DNA from: Rhodospirillaceae bacterium
GTDB taxonomy: Bacteria > Pseudomonadota > Alphaproteobacteria > DSM-16000 > Inquilinaceae
Direction of reading: 5' to 3'
DNA: 64,000 bases
Assembly: GCA_020638595.1 (NCBI GenBank)
Contig: JACKIG010000008.1
Coordinates: 141,771-205,770 of the forward strand
The position numbers and the translations under genes are program-made. Below, one piece after another: positions 57,547-64,000 of this stretch; within the stretch, counting starts at the first letter, position 1, and every line of letters begins with the position of its first letter. Below the pieces are notes generated by a model. It was not told the DNA's origin. It was given only the letters and a program-made list of their open reading frames with translations, and ran no database searches.

Positions 57547-58612
57547 CGGCAGCCCCGGTGTCCGGGAACACGGCCATGTCTTCCGGTGCCACATGTACCG
57601 AGACCGGCCCACCGGCCCCGACGCCCGACTTGGCCCAGTGCACCGAGGGGCAGAGCGCGGTCAGTTCCGCAATCCCGTCGACGGCGACCCGCAAGCGGAC
57701 GGCGGCGCCGAGGAAGTCGGCCGACACCAGCCGGCCCTGGGCAAGTGCCCCGGCCCCGCCGTTGCCCAGCACCACGCTTTCGGGGCGGACGGACACGGCA
57801 TAGACCTCGGCCACCGGCAGGCCGGCGGGCCGCGGCAGCCGCGCGCCCAGCCCGTCGACGATCAGCGCGCCGTTGCCGTCGGACCGTGCCGGCAGGATGT
57901 TCGACTCGCCCAGGAATTCCGCCACGAACCTGCTCTGCGGCTTGCGGTAGAGCGAGACGGGATCGTCTTCCTGGACGATGCGGCCGCGATCCATCACCGC
58001 CACCCGGTCGGATATCGACAGCGCCTCTTCCTGGTCGTGGGTGACGTAGACGGCGGTGACCCCCGTCTGCTCGACGATGCGGCGGATTTCCGTGCGCAGA
58101 TGGGCGCGGATGCGGGCATCCAGCGCCGACAGCGGCTCGTCCAGCAGCAACAGCTTCGGCCCCGGCGCCAGGGCGCGGGCCAGGGCAACGCGCTGCTGCT
58201 GGCCCCCGGACAGCTGGTGCGGATAGCGCCCGGTGATGTCGTCCAGACGCACCAGCGCCGCCAGCTCGGCCACGCGGGCCGCGATCTCGCGCTTCGGCGC
58301 CCGCTTCAGGTGCAGGCCGAAGGCGATGTTCTGGGCCACCGTCTTGGTCGGGAACAGCGCATAGGACTGGAAGACGAAGCCGATCTCGCGGCGGTGCGGC
58401 GGCAGGGTGTCGACGCGAACGCCCGCCACGGACACGGTGCCCCGGTCGGCGCGGGTGAACCCGGCGACGATGCGCAGCAGCGTGGTCTTGCCGCAGCCCG
58501 ACGCCCCGACCAGCGAGACGAACTCCCCCGACCGCACGGCGATGCTGACGGCGTCCAGCGCCGTCGTCGGCCCGAAGCGCTTGGTTACGGTGTCGAGAAC
58601 GAGGTCAGCCAT
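57539..58612 (-). CDS. Aminoethylphosphonate-type ABC transporter ATPase
   Basis: This 357-residue PotA/PhnT-like ATPase has Walker A VGASGCGKTT, QSYALFPTKTVAQNI, signature LSGGQQQRVALA and LLLLDEPLSALDARI, with a C-terminal TOBE domain (residues 270-345). Such ATPases serve 2-aminoethylphosphonate, spermidine or iron import. The neighbours (PbfA and a matching binding protein) favour phosphonates. Confidence 0.82.
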   Translation of the reverse strand: MADLVLDTVTKRFGPTTALDAVSIAVRSGEFVSLVGASGCGKTTLLRIVAGFTRADRGTVSVAGVRVDTLPPHRREIGFVFQSYALFPTKTVAQNIAFGLHLKRAPKREIAARVAELAALVRLDDITGRYPHQLSGGQQQRVALARALAPGPKLLLLDEPLSALDARIRAHLRTEIRRIVEQTGVTAVYVTHDQEEALSISDRVAVMDRGRIVQEDDPVSLYRKPQSRFVAEFLGESNILPARSDGNGALIVDGLGARLPRPAGLPVAEVYAVSVRPESVVLGNGGAGALAQGRLVSADFLGAAVRLRVAVDGIAELTALCPSVHWAKSGVGAGGPVSVHVAPEDMAVFPDTGAAGA

Positions 58613-58675
58613 GGTCCGGCCCTACGCGCGCGGATCGCCGGGCCGCAAGGTTGCGGCCCGGCACCCGGAGGCGGA

Positions 58676-59665
58676 TCAGCTGCCTTCGTAGCGCGACGCC
58701 CATTCGCGCTTGAACTCGTCGGCATCCAGAGGGCGCCGGCTCTGCCACAGCGACAGCTGCGAGAGGTCGAAATTGCCATAGCCGGGCACGGCGGTGGCGC
58801 CGACGAAGTCTGCCAGGATCGCCGCGGCGTCTTCGCTGGCAACGAAGTCGAGGAACAGCTTGCCTTCCTCCGGATTGGGGCCGCCGGCCACCAGCCCGCC
58901 GCCTTCGATGACATTGGGGACGATCGGCGGCATCACCAGTTCCACCGGCAGGCCGGCGCGCACCTGGCTCAGCACCGCGGTGTCGTAGGTCAGGCCGATG
59001 ATCGACTCGCCCGATCCCGCCTGGCGGCCAGCCTGGCTGCCGCTCTCGTTGTACTGGAAGATGTTGTGGTGAAGGTTGTCGATGTAGTTCCAGCCGAACA
59101 TGTCCAGCATGGTGGAGAAGATCGACAGCCCCGTGCCGGATTTGGTCGGCGCAGCGACGGTGATGAAGCCTTCGTATTCCGGCCGGATCAGGTCTTCCCA
59201 GCTGGTCGGCATGGGCAGGCCTTCCTCGGCCAGGCGCTGGGTGTTGACGGCCATCAGCATCAGGGTGGCGAAATGGCCGACATAGAAGCCGTCGGGGTCG
59301 CGGAACGACGCCGGGATCGGCGAACCCACCGGCTCGTACGGCTCGAACACGCCGGCATTCTTCAGCTGCTCCAGCGCGATGTTGTTGACGCCGTAGACGA
59401 CGTCGGCCTGCGGATTGGCGGCCTCGGCGATCGCCCGCTCGGTGATCGGCCCGGTCGACAGGTTGATGTCGCGGACGGTGATGTCCGGATAGCGTTCCTG
59501 AAAGGCGGCGATGATCGCCTGGTGCAGCTCGTTGTTGGCGGCGGTGTAGACCACCACCTCCCGCGCCGCGGCGTTCCCCGTCGTCGCAGCCAGGGTCAGC
59601 GCAGCCGCGGCCGCCAGCACGCCGCGCCGCGTCATGGTGCAGATGTCGAGCACGTTCCCCTCCAT
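58676..59665 (-). CDS. Aminoethylphosphonate-type ABC transporter binding protein
   Basis: This 329-residue extracellular solute-binding protein (family 1) has a Tat/Sec-like leader (MTRRGVLAAAAALTLAATTG, then NAAA) and a mature start REVVVYTAANNELHQAIIAAF. ADVVYGVNNIALEQLKNAGVFEPYEP and SWEDLIRPEYEGFI match the iron/phosphonate-binding group. It is 63 bp from the ATPase gene and divergent from a LysR gene. The start may instead be the ATG at 59635. Confidence 0.8.
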   Translation of the reverse strand: MEGNVLDICTMTRRGVLAAAAALTLAATTGNAAAREVVVYTAANNELHQAIIAAFQERYPDITVRDINLSTGPITERAIAEAANPQADVVYGVNNIALEQLKNAGVFEPYEPVGSPIPASFRDPDGFYVGHFATLMLMAVNTQRLAEEGLPMPTSWEDLIRPEYEGFITVAAPTKSGTGLSIFSTMLDMFGWNYIDNLHHNIFQYNESGSQAGRQAGSGESIIGLTYDTAVLSQVRAGLPVELVMPPIVPNVIEGGGLVAGGPNPEEGKLFLDFVASEDAAAILADFVGATAVPGYGNFDLSQLSLWQSRRPLDADEFKREWASRYEGS

Positions 59666-59773
59666 TGCCTGAGGCGCAAAAGCAGGTCATTTCCCGCTTG
59701 GACGTGCTATAAGCTACGCTAATCACGCATCGGCAAACGTGAAACATTTGTTATAGATTAAGAGGGGCCGGGG
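59666..59773. promoter_or_regulatory. Divergent promoter region, phosphonate transporter and LysR
   Basis: CTATAA (59707-59712) and TTATAG (59751-59756) are inverted copies that could be the -10 elements of the two divergent genes. Between them CAAA-N9-TTTG (59734-59750) is an imperfect 17-bp dyad with 12 matching positions. This fits an operator for the LysR-type regulator. Confidence 0.45.
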
Positions 59774-60649
59774 ATGAACTTCGTCCAGCTGCGGGCATTC
59801 CACGCCGTGGCCAACCATGGCAGCTTTTCCGCCGCCGCCCAGTTCCTCGGCGTCAGCCAGCCGGCGGTCACCGTGCAGATCAAGGCGCTGGAAGAGACCC
59901 TGGGCGCGCGGCTGTTCCACCGCGGCGGCAGCACGGTGGAACTGACGGACTATGGCCGCGAGCTGCTGCCGGACGCCCAGAAGATCGCCAAGATCCTGGA
60001 GACGATCGAAGCGCGCTTTTCCGCCAGCCGCACGGTGAAGTCCGGGTATCTGTCCATCGGCGCCTGCGCCCCCTATCTGCTGGTGCCACTGTTGCGCCGC
60101 TTCTGCACCCAGCATCCCGGCGTGCGATTGGATGTGCGCCTGGGCAACTCGCGCACGTTGATCGAGGATGTACTGACCCACCAAATCGACCTTGCCGTCG
60201 CCACGCTGAAGGCTCCGCGGGAAGACCTGGCCTGCCTAAAGCTGGTCACCCAGCGGGTGCTGGTGCTGGTGCCCGCAGGCCATCCTTGGGATGGGCGGCC
60301 GGCCGTGCCGGTGGCCGACCTGGAGGGCGAGAGCTTCGTCCTGCGCGAAGAAGGCTCAATGACGCGGGCGCTGTTCGAAGACGGGCTGGCGGCGGCCGGC
60401 GTGCGGGTCCACCTCGCCCTGGAGCTGCAAAGCCGCGAGGCGGTGAAGGAGGCCGTCGCCGGCGGCCTCGGCCTCGGCATCGTCCTGGATCACGAGCTGG
60501 GGTCGGACCCCCGCATCGCCGGCATCCCCGTCGAGGGCGCCGACATGTCCGCCGGCGAATACCTGACCGCCCTGCCCGACTACGCCGGCCTCGGCACCGT
60601 CAAGGCGTTCATCGATCTCGCGCGCATTGAATATGCCGACGCCCCGTAG
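59774..60649 (+). CDS. LysR-type transcriptional regulator
   Basis: This 291-residue protein has an N-terminal winged helix (MNFVQLRAFHAVANHGSFSAAAQ and VSQPAVTVQIKALEE, residues 1-60) and a periplasmic-binding-like effector domain from about residue 90. LysR regulators next to 2-aminoethylphosphonate transporters respond to that compound in related clusters, so this is probably the local regulator. AAGAGGGG precedes the start. Confidence 0.9.
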   Translation: MNFVQLRAFHAVANHGSFSAAAQFLGVSQPAVTVQIKALEETLGARLFHRGGSTVELTDYGRELLPDAQKIAKILETIEARFSASRTVKSGYLSIGACAPYLLVPLLRRFCTQHPGVRLDVRLGNSRTLIEDVLTHQIDLAVATLKAPREDLACLKLVTQRVLVLVPAGHPWDGRPAVPVADLEGESFVLREEGSMTRALFEDGLAAAGVRVHLALELQSREAVKEAVAGGLGLGIVLDHELGSDPRIAGIPVEGADMSAGEYLTALPDYAGLGTVKAFIDLARIEYADAP

Positions 60650-60663
60650 GTCCGTTTGAGTCC

Positions 60664-60683
60664 CAGGCGAAACCTGACGCCTG
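60664..60683. terminator. Hairpin between convergent genes
   Basis: CAGGCG (60664-60669) and CGCCTG (60678-60683) form a 6-bp stem in the 36-bp gap between the LysR gene and the convergent secreted-protein gene. No U-run follows on either strand, so the role in termination is uncertain. Confidence 0.3.
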
Positions 60684-60685
60684 CC

Positions 60686-62065
60686 CTACTGTACCCGCCA
60701 GACATGCACCACCGGCGCCGGGCCGTCGGCGAACAGCTCCAGCAGGTAGAGCAGGCCGTGCCGGCGGTCGAAGGCCGCGTCGCCGATGCGCAGGCGGCGC
60801 TGCACGCCGCTGCCCAGCATTGCCGGCTCGACGCCTTCGGTCAGGAACAGGTGCTCGTCGATGTCGATCACGGCATAGGGCTGCGGCGCCCAGGTCGCCA
60901 TCCTGCCGTCGGCCACCGCCGCCAGATCCGCGGGATCGTAGAGCAGGAACTGGGCATCGAAGCGGCTGCTCCACCAGCCGCGCGTGTCGTTGTGGCCCTG
61001 GCAGCCCTGCAGGTCCGACGGCGGACACGGTGTGCCGTCGGCAAAGCGGCAGACCGGAAACTGGCCGACGAAGTCGGTGTCGACGCAAGGGTGATCCGGC
61101 CCTGCGGGATGTGTGTAGCCATACCAGTAGCGCGCGCCCGTCCCCTTGGTGCCGGCGAACAGCACCGCGGAGCGCCCGTCCGCCGTGGTCAGCCACGCCG
61201 CGCCCTGCCATTCGTCGGGATGCTGATAGCCGGTCAGCGCCTGTTCGATGGCGTCCGTTTCCGTCGAGCTGCGATAGAGCAGCAGAGTCGTGGCGCCCAG
61301 GCGTGTGCCGGCCGGCGCCGGCGTGCCGGCCGCGTCCGTCCACGGTCGATAGGCGTACAGCGCCGGCCCCATCCCCGACCAGCCGCCGTCGCGGAAGCGG
61401 CCGGTGCCGATCACCCGGCCCTGCGCGTGGGCATCGGCCCAGGCCTGCGGGATGTCCAGCATGTAATCGTTGATGCTGTAGAACGACGCATCGTCGATGA
61501 ACCACGGCCCGGCGTGGTCCGGGCGGTCGAGTGCCGGCGAGACCCAGGCATGGGTCGGCATCGGCGGCTCCGGCTCGAAATGCTGGCCCCAGGCCAGGTG
61601 CAGCAGCGGCCCCGTCTCCGGCCGGTCGAGATAGAGCATGCCGACCCGCGGGATCTCGTCCATGCCGGCGAACATGCCGCCGGTCACCTCGTGGAAGGTC
61701 TGGATGAAGTGCGCCCGCGGCAGCGCCGAGACCGCACCGGTGCGAACCGGTGCCGGAATGCCGACCTCCGCCACCTGATCGCCGTCGGGCAGCTCCCCGT
61801 ACGGCATGCGCTCATGGCCCGTCAGGAACAGCGATCCGGGGTAGCCGTCGCCGGACCCGGACGGGTCGCCCGCCGGGTTCACCGTCATGGCATTGCCGGC
61901 ATAGTCGAAGGTCTGTGGTCGTTCGGCCCCTGCCGGCAGCCGAAACGCCCCCTGGTAGACAAGCTCGCCCGGAGCGATCATGCCATCCGCCGCAGCCTGG
62001 CCGGCCAGTGCCGCCACGGCTGCCATGGCACATGTCGCCGACCACCGTCGCATCGACCTTCGCAT
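60686..62065 (-). CDS. Secreted protein of unknown function
   Basis: This 459-residue protein starts at 62065 with GGAGG closely upstream. A basic N-terminus and hydrophobic stretch (MRRSMRRWSATCAMAAVAAL, ending AAADG) form a signal peptide. The mature part is rich in Gly, Asp, Pro and aromatics. Motifs include YQGAFRLPAG, GSLFLTGHERMPYGEL, LFAGTKGTGARYWYG and LLYLLELFADGPAPVVHVWRV. The pattern suggests a beta-propeller-like fold, but I know no family name. A pair of close cysteines (CVDT to CRF and CPPSDLQGC) may form disulfides. Confidence 0.65.
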   Translation of the reverse strand: MRRSMRRWSATCAMAAVAALAGQAAADGMIAPGELVYQGAFRLPAGAERPQTFDYAGNAMTVNPAGDPSGSGDGYPGSLFLTGHERMPYGELPDGDQVAEVGIPAPVRTGAVSALPRAHFIQTFHEVTGGMFAGMDEIPRVGMLYLDRPETGPLLHLAWGQHFEPEPPMPTHAWVSPALDRPDHAGPWFIDDASFYSINDYMLDIPQAWADAHAQGRVIGTGRFRDGGWSGMGPALYAYRPWTDAAGTPAPAGTRLGATTLLLYRSSTETDAIEQALTGYQHPDEWQGAAWLTTADGRSAVLFAGTKGTGARYWYGYTHPAGPDHPCVDTDFVGQFPVCRFADGTPCPPSDLQGCQGHNDTRGWWSSRFDAQFLLYDPADLAAVADGRMATWAPQPYAVIDIDEHLFLTEGVEPAMLGSGVQRRLRIGDAAFDRRHGLLYLLELFADGPAPVVHVWRVQ

Positions 62066-62560
62066 TGCCGCCTCCGTCGCTTCGCGCGGGGCCGCATGCC
62101 CGTGGGGGTCGCCGCCCGCGCAGGCCTTTTCCATTCAGCCTATCAGCGGTGGATCGGGATCAGATATGTCGGCTCCGCAGGTCGTGCGGCATGGCCGTCG
62201 GACGGGGTTGCGATCCGCGCGCTCGCGATGACCGGCGATCCGGGTTAGCCTCGATGGAAGGGCCCGGCGGCGGCCGAGGCCCGGCCAGGGTGGCGACGAT
62301 GCATCTGCACAACCGGTCCGGACGACAGCCGAAGCGCAGCCGGAAGGGCTTTCAGGTCCCCCACCCGCCACGCGGCACCCCGACCGGCGGCGGCCCGGCG
62401 AAGGGCCATCGCCCGGCCCCGTCACCTGCCGCTGCAGGTAGAGGCAAGATCCCCAGGCACCGCTAAGCAAGGTGACCTGCCGCCGGATCGATCCGGTCGC
62501 ATTTTCCGAATCCGTCACGTAGAATTCGGATCCCCATACCGCTGCCAGTCGAGATCCAGC
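62066..62560. other. 495-bp stretch without a convincing gene
   Basis: The region separates two divergently transcribed genes and should hold both promoters. A 70-codon reading frame at 62254-62466 is very basic and low in complexity and is not called. The part 62480-62550 is lower in GC, which fits a promoter, but no clear element was recognised. Confidence 0.4.
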
Positions 62561-63256
62561 ATGGACTACCGCGACCCCAGCTGTGCCTATTGCCCGGAAA
62601 CCGTGCGCGTCTGCCGCCATGGCGAACTGCAGGGTCGGCCCGGCTTCTGCCCGACCCGTGTGGAGCCCGACGCCATCACCGAAGGCCGGCAGGCCTACGA
62701 GGACGAGCGGACACGGGCCATCGCGGTGGCCTCGGCGCAGGTCGAGGCCGAAGGCTATTGCCGCTGGTCGCGGGTGGAGGAGGTCTGCCAGTTCGCCCAC
62801 AAGATGGGCTTCAAGCGCATCGGCATCGCCTGCTGCATCAGCTTCGTCGACTTCGCCCAGACCCTCAGCACCATCCTGGAAAGCCACGGCTTCGAGGTGG
62901 TGTCGTCCGCCTGCAAGGTCGGCGGCGTACCGAAGGAAGACCTGGGCCTGCGCGACGACCAGAAGGTCCGGCCCGGCGGCTTCGAGGCCATGTGCAACCC
63001 GGTCACCCAGGCCAAGGTGATGAACGACGCCGGCACCGACTTCAACGTGCTGATGGGCCTGTGCGTCGGCCACGACAGCCTTTTCCTGAAGCATGCCGAC
63101 GCGCTGTGCACGGTGCTGGTAGCCAAGGACCGGGTATTGGCCCACAACCCGCTGGGCGCGCTGGTGCTGGCGGACAGCTATTTCCGCCGCGTCTGGGGTC
63201 CGGACAAGCCGGACCGCAAGCCGAAGCTGCCGGCCGAGGGGCGGCGCAAGCCGTAG
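62561..63256 (+). CDS. DUF1847 metal-binding-like protein
   Basis: This 231-residue cytoplasmic protein has an N-terminal cysteine cluster (Cys8, Cys11, Cys18, Cys30) that suggests a zinc or iron-sulfur site. KRIGIACCISFVDFAQTLSTI and LNPLGALVLADSYF-like segments (here HNPLGALVLADSYF) match DUF1847 as I recall it. The role is unknown. It is convergent with citrate synthase, 31 bp apart. Confidence 0.75.
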   Translation: MDYRDPSCAYCPETVRVCRHGELQGRPGFCPTRVEPDAITEGRQAYEDERTRAIAVASAQVEAEGYCRWSRVEEVCQFAHKMGFKRIGIACCISFVDFAQTLSTILESHGFEVVSSACKVGGVPKEDLGLRDDQKVRPGGFEAMCNPVTQAKVMNDAGTDFNVLMGLCVGHDSLFLKHADALCTVLVAKDRVLAHNPLGALVLADSYFRRVWGPDKPDRKPKLPAEGRRKP

Positions 63257-63287
63257 GCGCGCGCCCCGTCGGCGGCGACTTTCCGCC

Positions 63288-64000
63288 TCAGCGCTGATCC
63301 AGCGGCACGTACGCGCGGATCGGCTGGCCGACATAGAGCTGGCGCGGCCGGTCAATGCGCTGGTCGGGGCTTTCGATCATCTCCTTCCACTGGGCGATCC
63401 AGCCGACGGTCCGCCCCAGCGCGAACAGCGCCGGGAACAGCGTCGTCGGGAAGCCCATGGCGCGCAGCGTGATGCCCGAATAGAAATCGACGTTCGGGAA
63501 CAGCTTGTGATCGGTGAAGTACCGGTCTTCCAGCGCGATCCGCTCCAGCTCCAACGCCAGTTCGAACAGCGGCTCGTCCTTCTTGCCCAGTTCCTCCAGC
63601 ACCTCGTGACAGGACTCGCGCAAGACCCGCGCCCGAGGGTCGTAGTTCTTGTAGACGCGGTGGCCGAAGCCCATCAGCCGGAACGGATCCTTGGGGTCCT
63701 TGGCGCGGGCGATGAATTCGGGAATGCGCGACTTGTCGCCGATCGCCTCCAGCATCTCCATCACCGCGGCATTGGCGCCGCCATGGGCGGGCCCCCACAG
63801 CGAGGCGATGCCGGCGGCCAGGCAGGCATAAGGTGTGGCGTGGCTGGACCCGGCAATGCGCACCGTGGCGGTCGAGGCGTTCTGTTCGTGGTCCGCATGC
63901 AGGACCAGGAACCGGTTCATCGCCCGCACCAATGCCGGCTTGGGCTCGTACGCCTCCGACGGCATGGCGAAGCACATGTAGAGGAAGTTGCTGGCGTAAT
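63288..64000 (-). CDS. gltA: Citrate synthase GltA, 5' part outside the window
   Basis: The C-terminal 236 or so residues of a type II (hexameric-class) citrate synthase are visible. YASNFLYMCFAMPSE, HADHEQNASTATVRIAGSSHATPY with the catalytic His, GPAHGGANAAVMEML and MGFGHRVYKNYDPRA are diagnostic. The closing YVGQPIRAYVPLDQR is normal, so the 3' end is intact. The enzyme joins acetyl-CoA to oxaloacetate in the TCA cycle. Confidence 0.96.
   Translation of the reverse strand, partial: YASNFLYMCFAMPSEAYEPKPALVRAMNRFLVLHADHEQNASTATVRIAGSSHATPYACLAAGIASLWGPAHGGANAAVMEMLEAIGDKSRIPEFIARAKDPKDPFRLMGFGHRVYKNYDPRARVLRESCHEVLEELGKKDEPLFELALELERIALEDRYFTDHKLFPNVDFYSGITLRAMGFPTTLFPALFALGRTVGWIAQWKEMIESPDQRIDRPRQLYVGQPIRAYVPLDQR

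Noticed and set aside
55621..59722. Two long plus-strand frames (about 800 codons each)
   Set aside because: They are antisense to the phosphonate transporter genes, and their translations are Arg/Gln/His-rich without domains.
62254..62466. A 70-codon frame in the gap before the DUF1847 gene
   Set aside because: It is very basic and Gly/Pro-rich, with no clear ribosome site or resemblance to known proteins.

Overview
The window is GC-rich and coding-dense. It is most likely from an alphaproteobacterium, probably Rhodospirillales-like, judging by gene types and codon use; I could not run any search. No rRNA, tRNA, CRISPR array or insertion sequence was recognised.

Region 1 (1-33562, all + strand, mostly 1-20 bp overlaps) is a nonulosonic-acid/surface-glycan island of about 35 genes. 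It carries a pseudaminic-acid set (PseB, PseC, PseG, a PseH-type GNAT, PseI and CMP-sugar synthetases) and parts of a legionaminic-type route (CBS plus nucleotidyltransferase like PtmE, a PtmA-like SDR, and a second NeuB-family synthase). It also has six methyltransferase-like proteins, a sulfotransferase-like protein, a PIG-L deacetylase, a lipid/oligosaccharide-type ABC exporter and three unrecognised large proteins that look like GT-B glycosyltransferases. Its outstanding feature is three separate HisH/HisF/N-acetyl-sugar-amidotransferase modules (2062-4652, 8646-11229, 20252-22925). In all three HisF-like subunits the cyclase catalytic Asp11 is replaced (Tyr, Leu, Leu), so they are best read as ammonia-delivering partners for sugar amidination, not histidine enzymes. 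A BFD-like [2Fe-2S] domain fused to an unknown beta-rich domain (25333-26289) also sits here.

Region 2 (33563-38746, + strand) is a guanidine-utilisation operon. A sigma-54-type promoter (33740-33755) lies just upstream of a clear guanidine-I (ykkC) riboswitch (33774-33877). These precede an ABC importer (binding protein, permease, ATPase), an agmatinase-family protein that best fits the Ni-dependent guanidine hydrolase GdmH, and a small protein with 15 histidines in its first 34 residues. A DUF3303 gene follows.

Region 3 (38709-42940, - strand) is an RND efflux pump with its adaptor, preceded by a perfect 19-bp palindrome.

Region 4 (43063-53888, - strand) is a complete urea uptake and urease cluster, urtABCDE-ureDABCEFG. 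It is headed by a sigma-54-type promoter and has a terminator-like hairpin between urtA and urtB. Guanidine hydrolase would make urea and ammonia, and urease would convert the urea to more ammonia, so regions 2 and 4 form one route from guanidine to ammonia.

Region 5 (54188-60649) is an aminophosphonate system: a PbfA-like ammonia-lyase, a 2-aminoethylphosphonate-type ABC transporter and a divergent LysR regulator. Regions 2, 4 and 5 together make a nitrogen-scavenging block.

Region 6 (60686-64000) holds a secreted protein of unknown function, a DUF1847 protein and the 3' part of citrate synthase.
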